Shown piece by piece: positions 46,132-56,478 of a stretch of 64,000 bases of DNA (position 1 is its first letter; every line of letters starts with the position of its first letter). The stretch is from Litorimonas taeanensis. GTDB lineage: Bacteria > Pseudomonadota > Alphaproteobacteria > Caulobacterales > Maricaulaceae. The stretch is from positions 709,597-773,596 of the forward strand of contig NZ_RBII01000002.1 of assembly GCF_003634015.1 (NCBI RefSeq), in the 5' to 3' direction. Made by a program: the position numbers and the translations under genes. The notes beneath the pieces were generated by a model, which saw nothing but the letters and a program-made list of their open reading frames with translations, was not told where the DNA came from and ran no database searches.

Positions 46132-47655
46132 ATGACTGATATTACAATCCCTAATGTAGGCGAAAGCGTTTCTGAAGTAACGATTGCCACGTGGTTTAAG
46201 CAACCTGGCGATGCTGTGAAAAAGGATGAGCCTCTAGTTGAGTTGGAAACTGACAAAGCGGCCCAAGAGTTGGTTTCACCAGAAGATGGTGTTCTAGAAG
46301 AGATCCTCGTCGCTGAAGGTGATGTTGCGACGATTGGCCAATTGATTGCTAAACTGGGTATGGGATCCGGCACAGCCGCAAAAACGGATGAATCCCCAGC
46401 CAAAGCTGCCCCTGCTGAAGAGACAGCCCCTAAATCTGAAGCATCATCTGGCCCTGCGCTTGATATTGATGTGCCTAATGTTGGGGAGTCAGTTTCTGAA
46501 GTTACGATTGCATCATGGATGAAACAGGTGGGCGATAGCGTAGCAAAAGACGAAGCTATGGTAGAGCTTGAAACAGACAAAGCGGCGCAAGAGCTCGTGG
46601 CACCGCGCGACGGTGTTATTACGGAAATTCTTGTTGCTGAGGGTGATGTTGCGCAGGTTGGCCAAACTATTGCGCGACTAGGCGAAGGCGGCGGTGCGTC
46701 TGCTGCGCCAACGGCCTCAAATGCTGCGCCAGCGGCCACACCTCAAACCAGCGGCCAAACAGGTGGAAGAGCGATGCCATCGGCTGCCCGCATCATAAAG
46801 GAAAACCACTTGGATCAATCAGGTATTGCAGGCACAGGAAAAGGCGGCCGTATTACAAAAGCTGACGCTTTGAGTGCCAAAGCTAATCCGCCGTCAAATG
46901 CCTCAACAGCCAAGCCTTCTGCGCCAGCGGCGCCAAAGGCTCCACGGGTTGTGGGTGAGCGAGAGGAACGCGTGCGTATGTCTCGCCTTCGCCAGACGAT
47001 TGCTCGCCGTTTGAAAGATGCGCAGAATACAGCGGCTATGCTTACGACTTATAACGAAGCTGACATGAGCCATATCATGGCGATGCGCTCGGATTATAAA
47101 GAGCTATTCTTGAAAAAACACGGTGTGAAGCTAGGCTTTATGAGCTTCTTTGTGAAAGCCTGTGTTCAAGCCTTAAAAGATGTTCCAAGTGTGAATGCCG
47201 AAATTGATGGCACAGATATCATCTATAAGAACTATTATGATATCTCGATTGCTGTTGGTACGGATAAGGGCCTTGTTGTACCAGTGCTGCGAGATTGTGA
47301 TGAATTATCATTGGGCGGCGTTGAAAAAGGAATTGGGGAGTTAGGTGCAAAAGCACGTGACGGACAACTCTCTATGGATGATATGTCTGGTGGCACATTC
47401 ACCATTTCAAATGGTGGTGTCTATGGTTCATTGATGTCTTCTCCTATTCTTAATCCTCCACAATCGGGTATCTTGGGCATGCACAAAATTCAGGAGCGTC
47501 CTGTTGTCGTGGATGGAAAGATTGAGATTCGTCCGATGATGTATTTAGCGCTTTCTTATGACCATCGTATCGTGGATGGCAAAGAGGCTGTGACTTTCCT
47601 TGTCCGGGTTAAAGAGTGTTTAGAAGATCCTGAGCGTTTATTGTTAGATCTCTAA
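46132..47655 (+). CDS. sucB: Dihydrolipoyl succinyltransferase E2 with two lipoyl domains
   Basis: SucB transfers the succinyl group to CoA and forms the complex core. Two near-identical lipoyl domains are seen (about 1-77 and 112-186), each with an [10 protein letters not shown] lipoylation site (Lys42 and Lys150). An Ala/Pro linker, the E3-binding domain ([33 protein letters not shown]) and the catalytic domain with DHRIVDG (His478, Asp482) follow. Most E2o proteins, including E. coli SucB, have one lipoyl domain, so duplication is a notable variant. At 507 residues it is correspondingly long. Confidence 0.97.
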   Translation: MTDITIPNVGESVSEVTIATWFKQPGDAVKKDEPLVELETDKAAQELVSPEDGVLEEILVAEGDVATIGQLIAKLGMGSGTAAKTDESPAKAAPAEETAPKSEASSGPALDIDVPNVGESVSEVTIASWMKQVGDSVAKDEAMVELETDKAAQELVAPRDGVITEILVAEGDVAQVGQTIARLGEGGGASAAPTASNAAPAATPQTSGQTGGRAMPSAARIIKENHLDQSGIAGTGKGGRITKADALSAKANPPSNASTAKPSAPAAPKAPRVVGEREERVRMSRLRQTIARRLKDAQNTAAMLTTYNEADMSHIMAMRSDYKELFLKKHGVKLGFMSFFVKACVQALKDVPSVNAEIDGTDIIYKNYYDISIAVGTDKGLVVPVLRDCDELSLGGVEKGIGELGAKARDGQLSMDDMSGGTFTISNGGVYGSLMSSPILNPPQSGILGMHKIQERPVVVDGKIEIRPMMYLALSYDHRIVDGKEAVTFLVRVKECLEDPERLLLDL

Positions 47656-47699
47656 AGTAATAGTGGCGTAATATTTATTTAAAAAGAACAGAGGGACTT

Positions 47700-48131
47700 A
47701 TGACGAAAACAAAACCTTCAATCCTGTTTTGGGGCGTGGCTGTTCTTTTTGTAATCTGGAATTTATTCGGCATATATACATTTTATGTATCTATAACGGG
47801 CACCACAGAATCATTGATGGCGCAAGGTTATACAGCCGATCAAGCTGCCTTTATGATGGGATCCCCCATGTGGTATTGGGTGGTATTTGGCTTGGCAGTA
47901 TGGTCTGGTCTATTGGCATCAATATTATTTATGTTTCGCAAAGCCTGGGCTGTGAAAACCTATCTATTTAGCCTTTTCTTTGTGGCCATAAGCTTTGTTG
48001 CCGATGCGCTGATTGGTACGTTCAATGTCTTGGGCGGCGCATATATTGTAATTATGACGGTCGTTCTTGTCTTGGCCCTGATTGAATATTACACAGCTCG
48101 CAGATTTGCGGCAAAGGGTGTGTTAAGCTAA
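47700..48131 (+). CDS. Small four-helix membrane protein within the suc-lpd cluster
   Basis: A 143-residue protein with four transmembrane segments, starting KPSILFWGVAVLFVIWNLFGIYTFYVSIT, then SPMWYWVVFGLAVWSGLLASILFMFRKAWAVKTYLFSLFFVAISFVAD. It resembles a small uncharacterised family sometimes loosely labelled sugar transporter; I know of no proven function. GAGGGACTT lies directly before the ATG. It sits between sucB and lpdA on the same strand, with 44- and 71-base gaps, so it may be co-expressed with the 2-oxoglutarate dehydrogenase genes. Confidence 0.75.
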   Translation: MTKTKPSILFWGVAVLFVIWNLFGIYTFYVSITGTTESLMAQGYTADQAAFMMGSPMWYWVVFGLAVWSGLLASILFMFRKAWAVKTYLFSLFFVAISFVADALIGTFNVLGGAYIVIMTVVLVLALIEYYTARRFAAKGVLS

Positions 48132-48202
48132 GTTCGCGTGTTCCTAGCATATTTAAGCCTAAGCTTATCCTATTTTAAATGAATTCAAAGGCGGAGTTTT
48201 CC

Positions 48203-49588
48203 ATGTCAGATATCTATGACGTTATCATTATTGGCGGCGGTCCAGGTGGATATAATTGCGCCATTCGTGCGGGTCAGTTAGGCTTAAAAGTAGCCTGTAT
48301 CGAAACGCGCAAAACATTAGGCGGTACGTGTTTGAATGTTGGGTGTATCCCTTCAAAAGCCCTTCTGCATGCGACAGAGCTCTATGAGACAGCGACGAAT
48401 GATTTTGAAGCAATGGGTATGAAAGCCAGCGTTGAGTTTGATATTCCTGAAATGATTAAGGCCAAGCAAAAAACGGTCGATGGTTTAACAAGCGGTATTG
48501 AGTTCCTCTTTAAGAAAAACAATGTCGATCACATTCGTGGATTTGGTAAAATCGTTGGCGAAGGTAAAGTCGAGGTTGACGGCAAACTATACGAAACAAA
48601 AAATATCGTTATTGCTACAGGTTCTGAAGTGGCCACTTTGCCAAATATCGACATTGATGAAAAGCAGATTGTTTCGTCAACTGGGGCACTGGAATTACAA
48701 AAAGTTCCCGGGAAGATGATAGTTATTGGCGGCGGAGTCATCGGTTTAGAGCTTGGTTCAGTTTGGCGGCGATTAGGAGCCGAAGTTACTGTTGTTGAGT
48801 TTCTTGATACAATCTTGCCTGGTTCTGATGGTGAAATTCAAAAGCAAGCGCTTCGAACATTAAAGAAACAAAAAATGAAGTTTGAACTTGGCCGTAAAGT
48901 GACTGCTGTCGAGAAAACAAAATCAGGGCTCACCGTTAAAACAGAAGCCTCAGCGGGCGGAAAAGAAAAAGACCTTGAAGCTGACGTTGTATTGGTCTGT
49001 ATTGGTCGTCGTCCTTTCACAAAAGATTTGGGCTTAGACGTTTTAAAAGTCGCAACAGATAAGCGCGGCTTTATCGAAACGGATCACTTTAAAACAACGG
49101 CAAATAATGTTTTCGCCATTGGCGATTGTACAACAGGCCCGATGCTAGCCCATAAGGCTGAAGAAGAAGGCGTCGCAGCGGCCGAAATTATTGCCGGAAA
49201 AGCGGGGCATGTTAATTATGGGGTCATTCCGGGCGTTGTCTATACATCGCCAGAGATCGCTAGTGTTGGTAAAACTGAAGAAGAGCTGAAAGCGGCGGGC
49301 ATACCTTACAAGAAAGGGAAGTTCCCCTTCACAGCAAACTCTCGTGCGCGCTGTAATCATGAAACAGATGGTTTTGCGAAGATTCTCGCACATGCGGAAA
49401 CAGATGAAATTCTGGGTGCACATATTATTGGGGCTCTCGCAGGAGACCTTATTCATGAAGTTTGCGTTGCTATGGAATTTGGCGCGGCTTCAGAAGATAT
49501 TGCTCGTACGTGTCATGCGCATCCGACTGTTTCAGAGGCCGTCCGTCAGGCGGCTATGGACGTCGAAAACTGGGCCATGCAAATGTAA
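48203..49588 (+). CDS. lpdA: Dihydrolipoyl dehydrogenase E3
   Basis: This flavoprotein reoxidises dihydrolipoyl groups with NAD+. An FAD-binding [10 protein letters not shown] motif is at about 11-20, the redox disulphide Cys43/Cys48 lies in [13 protein letters not shown], the NAD-binding [15 protein letters not shown] is near 175-190, and the C-terminal catalytic dyad is in HAHPTVSE. The ATG at 48203 is preferred to 48179 because GGCGGAG precedes it by seven bases. It completes the 2-oxoglutarate dehydrogenase complex encoded here and probably also serves other lipoyl complexes. Confidence 0.97.
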   Translation: MSDIYDVIIIGGGPGGYNCAIRAGQLGLKVACIETRKTLGGTCLNVGCIPSKALLHATELYETATNDFEAMGMKASVEFDIPEMIKAKQKTVDGLTSGIEFLFKKNNVDHIRGFGKIVGEGKVEVDGKLYETKNIVIATGSEVATLPNIDIDEKQIVSSTGALELQKVPGKMIVIGGGVIGLELGSVWRRLGAEVTVVEFLDTILPGSDGEIQKQALRTLKKQKMKFELGRKVTAVEKTKSGLTVKTEASAGGKEKDLEADVVLVCIGRRPFTKDLGLDVLKVATDKRGFIETDHFKTTANNVFAIGDCTTGPMLAHKAEEEGVAAAEIIAGKAGHVNYGVIPGVVYTSPEIASVGKTEEELKAAGIPYKKGKFPFTANSRARCNHETDGFAKILAHAETDEILGAHIIGALAGDLIHEVCVAMEFGAASEDIARTCHAHPTVSEAVRQAAMDVENWAMQM

Positions 49589-49599
49589 GAGCGCGCCTT

Positions 49600-50202
49600 A
49601 TGAAGCTCTATGACTATTTACCGTCTGGAAATTCATATAAGGTGCGTTGGCTATTATCCTATTTAGGGCTGAGCTACACACATATCCCGATAGACATTCA
49701 TAAAAGAGAAACGCACACGCCTGAGTTTTTGAACAAAAACCCAGCCGGGCAAATCCCTTTATTGGAATTAGAAGACGGTCGTTTATTGGCCGAAAGCAAT
49801 GCAATCTTGACCTTTTTGGCTGAGGGCTCAGACCTTATTCCAGATGATGCCTTTGAACGGGCAAAAATGATGCAATGGATGTTTTGGGAACAATATCGTC
49901 ATGAACCTGCTATTGCTGTAGCGCGGTTTATTCGAAATTATGCCATGGATAGCCGGTCAGATGAATTACCAGCGTTGATGACAAAGGGTGAGGCCGTCCT
50001 TAATATAATGGATGACCACTTATCTGAGAGGGATTGGTTCGTTGGAACCTCTCGAAGTTTAGCCGATATCGCCCTATATGCCTATACTCATGTGGCTGAC
50101 GAAGCGGGCTTCGACCTTAGCCAATTTTCAAGCATAAAAGCGTGGTTAGCTCGATTTGAAGCTATAAATGTTCATATATGCATGGGCGACATACCGTTAT
50201 AG
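49600..50202 (+). CDS. Glutathione S-transferase family protein
   Basis: The 200-residue protein has an N-terminal thioredoxin-like domain (KLYDYLPSGNSYKVRWLLSYLGL, then PAGQIPLLELEDGRLLAESNAIL with the cis-Pro and the glutathione-contacting ESNA) and an all-helical C-terminal domain. The active Ser/Tyr/Cys is not certain from the sequence. A longer in-frame start inside lpdA is rejected because family similarity begins at MKLYDY. It begins 12 bases after lpdA and may ride on the same transcript. Confidence 0.88.
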   Translation: MKLYDYLPSGNSYKVRWLLSYLGLSYTHIPIDIHKRETHTPEFLNKNPAGQIPLLELEDGRLLAESNAILTFLAEGSDLIPDDAFERAKMMQWMFWEQYRHEPAIAVARFIRNYAMDSRSDELPALMTKGEAVLNIMDDHLSERDWFVGTSRSLADIALYAYTHVADEAGFDLSQFSSIKAWLARFEAINVHICMGDIPL

Positions 50203-50293
50203 CCGTAAATCCGTTGTGATTTTGCAACATATCTTAGTAAATCCTGTAAAATTTGAATTTACCGCTCGTATGTCGTGTTCATTTACGCATAGA

Positions 50294-50311
50294 TAACATT
50301 GCACGATGTTA
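50294..50311. promoter_or_regulatory. Palindrome upstream of the TonB receptor gene
   Basis: TAACAT-TGCACG-ATGTTA is a perfect 6+6+6 inverted repeat at 50294-50311, about 52 bases before the receptor start. GCACGTGC, an 8-base palindrome, follows at 50316-50323. Together they are good operator candidates. No regulator gene is adjacent. Confidence 0.4.
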
Positions 50312-50362
50312 ATAGGCACGTGCAAACAACAATAAAAATATAAATCAAATCGGGAAAACACT

Positions 50363-52711
50363 ATGAACAAGCAAACCGCTTTATCCGCAAGTCTATCCGT
50401 ACTCGCGGCTTCTCTTCTCATGAGTCCATCTGCACAGGCCCAGAACAGGCAATCTGCTATTGATGTTTTGACAGATGAGATTGTGGTGACGGCCACCAAA
50501 AAAACAGATGCTGAGGGTATTCAGGATGTTCCTATTGCAATTACAGCCTTTAGCGGCGGGACGTTGGAGGCCTTAAAAGTTCGCACGCTTGAAGACCTAT
50601 CATATTCCGCACCAAATGTGGCTCTAGATGATATTGGTACATCGCGCGGGGGCGCGAATTTTTCTATTCGTGGTTTGGGCGTGAACTCATCCATCCCGTC
50701 AATTGACCCAACGGTTGGTCTTTTCGTTGATGGGGTATATATGGGGGTTACATCAGGCGTACTTTTTGACGTCTTTGATTTAGACAGCGTTGAAGTCCTG
50801 CGTGGACCACAAGGGATTCTATTCGGACGCAATACAACAGGCGGTGCTGTTCTTCTCAATACAGGCGATCCTACGGATGAACTAGAATACAGCCTTCGCT
50901 ATGCAGTTGACGGACCGGTTGATAGCGGCCGCGGCGGCGTGAATGTTTATGGCCAAGGCGTTATCTCAGGCCCTCTCATAAAAGATAAATTAAACGGTAA
51001 GCTCGGCGTCTATTATAATAACGATGCTGGATATTTTAAAAATGTCGAAACCGGAAATAATGTCGGCCAACAAGAAACCTATATTTTGCGCGCGGGCCTA
51101 GAGTTCACGCCTTCGGAAAATATTCGTTTCCTCGCTAAGGGTGATTATTTCAATAATAAAGGCCAAGGCCCCGTTGGGCAAAACCGCGGGCTTTACGAGC
51201 GTGACTCATTTGATTTTGCCATCGATAATGAAGGTTCACAAACTGGCGAAACATATTTCGGTGTCTTGAAAACTGAAATTGATGTTGATTTTGGTGATGG
51301 CCGTATAACGAACATTTTCGGTTATCGGGATGCAGTGGGCACAACAAATGGTGATATCGATTCAACCCCGCTGAATTTGTTCCATTCGACCACAGATTTT
51401 GCACAAGATCAAATTTCGAACGAATTGCGCTATAACGGTACTTTTGGCCGCGCTGACGTCACAACGGGAGTCTTCTATTTTGATCAAGATGTCGCCTATA
51501 CAGAGACCCGCGAATTACAAAGAGCCCTAACTCCGACGCCACTGCCTATTTTCTATGGCGGCGGTTACCAAGCCCATAGTGTGTTCGGTCTCTTCGGGGC
51601 GGTGGATTATAGCCTGACTGAAGCCTTGAAACTGCAACTGGGTATTCGTTACTCAGAAGAAGAAAAAGACGCAGGCATTACATATATTCAAGCAAGAAAC
51701 CCTTGTAGTGTTGTTGAAGGGACATGCCCTGTAACAGGGACAAATATGGATGTGCCGGGCTTTCTTGGCGGTGGTTTGAATAATGGATTCACGGATAGTG
51801 ATAAGTGGAGCAACTGGTCGCCAAAAGTGGGGCTGCAATATCTTCCAAATGAAAACTCACAAGTCTTCGCAAATTGGACGCGTGGATATCGTTCGGGCGG
51901 GTATAACTTCCGAATTACAAACCCCGCTGCATTTGAAGGCTTTTTTCCACCGGGCTCCGACAGAGCCACACGTGAAGAAAAAGTGGACTCATATGAAATT
52001 GGTACGAAAATTGAGTTTGCGGATCGTAGAGCGCAATTAAATGGCTCTGTGTTTGTCACGAAAATAAATGACATGCAGCGCGAACTCAACCTGTCTGACC
52101 CTGTACGCGGTGTATTACAAAACATCATCAATACAGCTGACGCCACGATCAAAGGTGTAGAGATTGAGGGCCGTTTAAAAGCCACGGACAATCTTCTCTT
52201 TACGGGTAATATCGGGATTATTGATGGTGACTATGATACGATCCTTAATGATATTTCAGGGGACGGGATTGTAGATGATACTGATTTGGCTCTTGATATC
52301 CCGCGCCTAGCGCCGCTTACTTTTGGTGCCGGTGTTATTCACGATATGGATATGGGCGATTCTGGAACAGTGACCAGCCGCCTTAATTTCCAACGTCGTG
52401 AAGAGTTTGCTTATACCGATACCAATTTTGGCTTCATCCAAGCTGCAGATATTTTGGATGCCAATATTACGTGGAACACACCGCTTGAGGGCGTCGCTAT
52501 TTCGATCTTTGGTAAAAACCTTCTTGACGAAGTCCAGGCCGGTAACGATACGCAACTTCCTTTTGGCGGGAACTTGGCCGGTTTCATTCCGGGCGCAACC
52601 AACCTCGCGAATGGGGTTAACAGCCCATATGATAATGCCCCTGCGGTTGGTACGTTATCACCGCTTAAAAAGGGTCGACGTCTTGGGATCGAGCTAACAA
52701 TCAAAGGCTAA
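50363..52711 (+). CDS. TonB-dependent outer-membrane receptor
   Basis: A signal peptide (to about residue 26, SAQAQ) precedes a TonB-box-like segment (DEIVVTATKK), the plug domain (about 50-165: DVPIAITAF, NFSIRGLGVNS, GVYMG, VEVLRGPQGILFGRNTTGGAVLL) and a 22-strand barrel ending ELTIKG. The PQGILFGRNTTGG pattern is common in receptors from Sphingomonads and Caulobacterales whose substrates are often carbohydrates or other organics. The substrate cannot be read from the sequence. GGGAAAA precedes the ATG and a strong terminator follows. At 782 residues it is complete. Confidence 0.93.
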   Translation: MNKQTALSASLSVLAASLLMSPSAQAQNRQSAIDVLTDEIVVTATKKTDAEGIQDVPIAITAFSGGTLEALKVRTLEDLSYSAPNVALDDIGTSRGGANFSIRGLGVNSSIPSIDPTVGLFVDGVYMGVTSGVLFDVFDLDSVEVLRGPQGILFGRNTTGGAVLLNTGDPTDELEYSLRYAVDGPVDSGRGGVNVYGQGVISGPLIKDKLNGKLGVYYNNDAGYFKNVETGNNVGQQETYILRAGLEFTPSENIRFLAKGDYFNNKGQGPVGQNRGLYERDSFDFAIDNEGSQTGETYFGVLKTEIDVDFGDGRITNIFGYRDAVGTTNGDIDSTPLNLFHSTTDFAQDQISNELRYNGTFGRADVTTGVFYFDQDVAYTETRELQRALTPTPLPIFYGGGYQAHSVFGLFGAVDYSLTEALKLQLGIRYSEEEKDAGITYIQARNPCSVVEGTCPVTGTNMDVPGFLGGGLNNGFTDSDKWSNWSPKVGLQYLPNENSQVFANWTRGYRSGGYNFRITNPAAFEGFFPPGSDRATREEKVDSYEIGTKIEFADRRAQLNGSVFVTKINDMQRELNLSDPVRGVLQNIINTADATIKGVEIEGRLKATDNLLFTGNIGIIDGDYDTILNDISGDGIVDDTDLALDIPRLAPLTFGAGVIHDMDMGDSGTVTSRLNFQRREEFAYTDTNFGFIQAADILDANITWNTPLEGVAISIFGKNLLDEVQAGNDTQLPFGGNLAGFIPGATNLANGVNSPYDNAPAVGTLSPLKKGRRLGIELTIKG

Positions 52712-52740
52712 TAACAATCAGACTTTGATTGATAATTTTA

Positions 52741-52766
52741 AAGCCTCGCTTCGGCGAGGCTTTTTT
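52741..52766 (+). terminator. Intrinsic terminator after the TonB receptor gene
   Basis: AAGCCTCGC (52741-52749), a TTCG tetraloop, and GCGAGGCTT (52754-52762) form a 9-bp stem running into TTTTTT (52761-52766). It begins 29 bases after the receptor stop. A T-poor reverse side means it works mainly on the plus strand, although it may also help end the minus-strand mutase transcript. Confidence 0.92.
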
Positions 52767-52832
52767 ATTGCCTTATTTAATATAGAGTACGCAGTCAGAT
52801 AAGAGAGTTAAAACAAGGAAAGACAGATAGAC

Positions 52833-54971
52833 CTAAGACCCTTGGCTCAACCGCATATTCACGACATCAAGAACGTCTAAAACAGCTTCTGGGATATTTG
52901 TCCCTGGTGGAAAGACAGCTTTTGCACCAAGCGTTTTGAGTGTTTCCACGTCTTCTGGTGGGATAACACCGCCGACAATAATTAGAATATCTGCGCGGTC
53001 ATTGGCTTTTAACGCATCTCTTAAGGCTGGTACGAGTGTGAGATGCCCCGCCGCTAAAGAGCTCGCAGCAATGACATCAACGTCTGAATCTATCCCCAGT
53101 TTTGCCGCTTCTTCAGGGGTTTGGAAAAGTGGCCCAATTACGACATCAAAGCCAATGTCAGAAAAGGCTGTTGCCACGACCTTTTGACCGCGGTCATGGC
53201 CATCTTGTCCCATTTTCGCGATTAATATTTTGGGCTTTCTGCCTTCGAGTTCAGTAAAGGCATGAATACGTGACTTGGCCTCTGCGAAAGCGGGATTGCG
53301 TTCGTCAAAGGCCGATGAGTAAATGCCTTTGACGCCTGTTGCCACGGCATTAAAGCGGCCATAGACTTTTTCGAGGGCATCTGACATTTCGCCAACCGTG
53401 GCCTTTTTTCGCGCCGCGTCGATAGCAAGTTCTAACAAATTACCTTCGCCAGTGTCTGCAGCCCGTGTCAAAGCATCCAGAGCTGCCATAGTGGCTGCTG
53501 TATCGCGGTCTTTCTTTAATTGATTTAAGCGCGCGATTTGGCCTTGTCTAACGGCGGCATTGTCGACCTTTAAAATAGGAATGTCATCGACCTCGTCAGA
53601 GATAAATTTATTTACACCCACGACCGTTTGTGCCCCTGAATCTATGCGGGCTTGTGTACGGGCTGCTGATTCCTCAATTCTTTGTTTTGGAATACCTGCT
53701 TCAATTGCAGAGGCCATACCGCCTAGGCTTTCAACTTCGTTAATATGGGCAAGGGCCTTTTCTGCGAGGTCATGCGTTAGGCGTTCAATAAAGAAACTGC
53801 CGGCCCACGGATCGATTTGTTGCGTATGCCCGCCCTCTGTTTGCAAGAAGATTTGTGTGTTGCGAGCAATACGGGCTGAAAAATCTGTGGGTAGGGCCAA
53901 AGCTTCATCAAGTGAGTTTGTATGAAGACTTTGTGTGCCGCCATCAACGGCGGCCATGGCTTCAATGGCTGTACGGCCTACATTGTTGAAAACGTCTTGC
54001 GCCGTTAATGACCAACCTGATGTTTGACAATGCGTTCGCAGCATTGTTGATTTTGGGTTTTTCGGGTTAAAGGGGCTAATGAGCTGCGCCCATAATAAAC
54101 GCGCCGCGCGCATCTTCGCGACTTCCATATAATAGTTCATACCGATGGCCCAAAAGAAGGAAAGCCTTGGGGCAAAACGGTCAATTTCCATACCTGCAGC
54201 TAAACCAGTGCGAACATATTCTAGTCCATCCGCAATCGTATAACCGAGTTCAATATCTGCAGAAGCCCCTGCTTCTTGCATGTGATAGCCAGAGATGGAA
54301 ATTGAATTAAACTTCGGCATATGGGCCGATGTGTGCGCAAAAATATCACCAATGATGCGCATGCTGGGTTTTGGCGGATAAATATAAGTATTTCGAACCA
54401 TGAACTCCTTAAGGATATCATTTTGAATGGTACCCGCGAGCTTATCTTGAGAGACGCCTTGCTCTTCTGCGGCCGCGACATAGAGGGCGAGAATAGGGAG
54501 GACGGCCCCATTCATCGTCATAGAGACGCTCATCTTATCTAGTGGGATTTGGTCAAACAAAATCCGCATATCATAGAGGCTATCTATGGCGACGCCGGCC
54601 ATACCGACATCCCCTTTAACGCGGGGGTGATCTGAATCATAACCGCGATGAGTTGCTAAATCAAAAGCAACCGAGAGACCTTTCTGGCCGGCCGCAAGGT
54701 TGCGGCGATAAAAGGCATTTGAATCTTCTGCTGTTGAAAATCCAGCATATTGACGCACTGTCCATGGGCGTTGTGCATACATTGTCGGATAGGGTCCCCG
54801 TAAATAAGGCGCGAATCCAGGCAAGCTGTCTTGGAAAGGCAGGCCTTTAACATCCTCTGGTCCGTATTGTGATTTAACGCTTATCCCTTCTGGAGAGACC
54901 CAATCAGGGCCAGCGGCCGCCGCAATATTTGCGCTGCCAAGGTCAATCTTTGTAAAGTCAGGCGTGCTCAT
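52833..54971 (-). CDS. scpA: Methylmalonyl-CoA mutase large (cobalamin-binding) subunit
   Basis: This adenosylcobalamin enzyme interconverts methylmalonyl-CoA and succinyl-CoA in propionate and odd-chain/branched-chain catabolism. The substrate-binding barrel ([51 protein letters not shown]) and the C-terminal B12 domain with the cobalt-ligand His592 in DGHDRGQKV are clear. At 712 residues it is full length. The ATG at 54971 is one base after the small-subunit stop and follows GGGAG; a longer start at 55007 would overlap that gene. Confidence 0.96.
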   Translation of the reverse strand: MSTPDFTKIDLGSANIAAAAGPDWVSPEGISVKSQYGPEDVKGLPFQDSLPGFAPYLRGPYPTMYAQRPWTVRQYAGFSTAEDSNAFYRRNLAAGQKGLSVAFDLATHRGYDSDHPRVKGDVGMAGVAIDSLYDMRILFDQIPLDKMSVSMTMNGAVLPILALYVAAAEEQGVSQDKLAGTIQNDILKEFMVRNTYIYPPKPSMRIIGDIFAHTSAHMPKFNSISISGYHMQEAGASADIELGYTIADGLEYVRTGLAAGMEIDRFAPRLSFFWAIGMNYYMEVAKMRAARLLWAQLISPFNPKNPKSTMLRTHCQTSGWSLTAQDVFNNVGRTAIEAMAAVDGGTQSLHTNSLDEALALPTDFSARIARNTQIFLQTEGGHTQQIDPWAGSFFIERLTHDLAEKALAHINEVESLGGMASAIEAGIPKQRIEESAARTQARIDSGAQTVVGVNKFISDEVDDIPILKVDNAAVRQGQIARLNQLKKDRDTAATMAALDALTRAADTGEGNLLELAIDAARKKATVGEMSDALEKVYGRFNAVATGVKGIYSSAFDERNPAFAEAKSRIHAFTELEGRKPKILIAKMGQDGHDRGQKVVATAFSDIGFDVVIGPLFQTPEEAAKLGIDSDVDVIAASSLAAGHLTLVPALRDALKANDRADILIIVGGVIPPEDVETLKTLGAKAVFPPGTNIPEAVLDVLDVVNMRLSQGS

Positions 54972-54972
54972 T

Positions 54973-56268
54973 TTAGGTGTTCTCCCTGAATTTTGCGGGT
55001 CGGACATTTTCTGCAGGGTGAAGTGTGACGCCTAAAATAGGTTTGTTTTCCGCCTCTCTATTGGCTTTTGCTGCCTGTACTGATTTTTGGAAAATGCCCG
55101 ATGTGAGCATTTCGATAATGCCGCCCCCGCTTTCAAGCGCTTGGAATTCTGTCCAAGCGGTTTGGGCCAGCGCCTCTGTCATACGTTCATGAAAATAGCT
55201 GCCATAAGCGGCGTCTTGCACCTGAGCGAGATGGCTCTCCTCCATCATCATAATTTGCATATTCCGGGCGATGCGATAGCCAAACGGGGTAGCATTCCGC
55301 GGGCTTTGCGTATCAGCATCCGTGAAAGGGCGTAGCGTAATATATTCGGCGCCGCCTCCAATAGCCCCAAATCCCGCCGTCATAATCCGCAACAAATTTG
55401 TCCAAGGATCAACAGTTTGCATCATTCGCAAAGCGCTAATGCTATGGATGGGGATGTTTGATTGGGCGCCAAAGCTTTCGGCGATACGGTTCAGAATACG
55501 GCGTGCCGCCCGAATTTTGGCGATGCCTAAATGGGCATCTTGATTTGCAGCCAAACGTACCGAAAGTCGAATATCAGGGCCATAATGTCGATAATAATAA
55601 GCCAAGCTTGCCGCCATATAGCTAAGTTCTTGTGCTTCACTACCACCTGCATCATGAACAATGGCGGCGTTTATACACAGAAGTGACAGCTGGTCTGTTT
55701 GCAGAGAAATCGGCAAGAATAAGCCTTCATCCAATGTTTCAGACGCATAACTGCTAGAGACAGGGTCTAATCCTAAATTCACAACACAGTTTTCAAGCTC
55801 GTCAAGATTAAGCACTAAACGGGTCATCTCTTTTATCTTGGACGCACTTACGTCGCTAAAGGTAAAGCGGATCGGGACGAGTTCGGTGTGAACTCCTTCT
55901 AATAATCGTTTTAAATCGGCGCTATGGCGTAAATTAATGGCGCCTTCGCCGAGCGTAATATCCAAAGCGCTTGCGCCGCCTTTTAAGTCATCCAGTAATT
56001 GTTTGTTTGCAAATGCAATATCGGCGTCTCGAATAGGTGCGCAAATATGCCAAGCGCGGCCTGCTAAGAGGGGTGATGGTGTTGGCGGTAAAAAAGAGAG
56101 GGCATCAGGTCGATCAGCACGGGTTGAAAGCGGCCCTTTGGCAAGGCCATCATCAGTTTCTTGAACCAGTGTATCGATGTCTAAGCCTTTTAACCCTGCT
56201 TTGACGAGGGTTTCCCAGTCTTGACGCGAGGGGGTCTCAAACTCAGAATTTAACTTTAGGTCTGACAT
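54973..56268 (-). CDS. mutA: Methylmalonyl-CoA mutase small subunit, short form
   Basis: The N-terminal and barrel regions match the non-catalytic mutase subunit: [72 protein letters not shown]. The protein is 431 residues and stops after the barrel ([14 protein letters not shown]), lacking the ~170-residue degenerate B12-like domain of the classical ~600-residue small subunit. No frameshift is seen and it ends tightly before the large-subunit gene, so this appears to be a real short form. It is the first gene of the two-gene operon and is divergent from fpr. Confidence 0.9.
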   Translation of the reverse strand: MSDLKLNSEFETPSRQDWETLVKAGLKGLDIDTLVQETDDGLAKGPLSTRADRPDALSFLPPTPSPLLAGRAWHICAPIRDADIAFANKQLLDDLKGGASALDITLGEGAINLRHSADLKRLLEGVHTELVPIRFTFSDVSASKIKEMTRLVLNLDELENCVVNLGLDPVSSSYASETLDEGLFLPISLQTDQLSLLCINAAIVHDAGGSEAQELSYMAASLAYYYRHYGPDIRLSVRLAANQDAHLGIAKIRAARRILNRIAESFGAQSNIPIHSISALRMMQTVDPWTNLLRIMTAGFGAIGGGAEYITLRPFTDADTQSPRNATPFGYRIARNMQIMMMEESHLAQVQDAAYGSYFHERMTEALAQTAWTEFQALESGGGIIEMLTSGIFQKSVQAAKANREAENKPILGVTLHPAENVRPAKFRENT

Positions 56269-56383
56269 AGTGGCCCTTTGTGATAATTAATCCTAGAATA
56301 TGGTTGATTAGGGTCAATAGCTAGGCATTTAAGCTAGAATGGCCGAATTTATAAGGCTTTTGCAGGCAAATCTAGGTGTTCTG

Positions 56384-56455
56384 TATATAGAACGATTGTT
56401 TTTTATATAGAATATTGCATTTTAGCTGTTCGAGACCTATATGGCGCTCGACAGC
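56384..56455 (+). promoter_or_regulatory. Direct repeats and leader hairpin upstream of fpr
   Basis: TATATAGAA occurs at 56384-56392 and 56404-56412, exactly 20 bases apart (two DNA turns). Further on, GCTGTTCGAG (56425-56434) and CTCGACAGC (56447-56455) form a 9-bp hairpin with one bulged T, 23 bases before the fpr start. The first may be regulator half-sites; the second may be a leader structure. Confidence 0.4.
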
Positions 56456-56478
56456 TTATATTACCCTCGGGATTTCTT

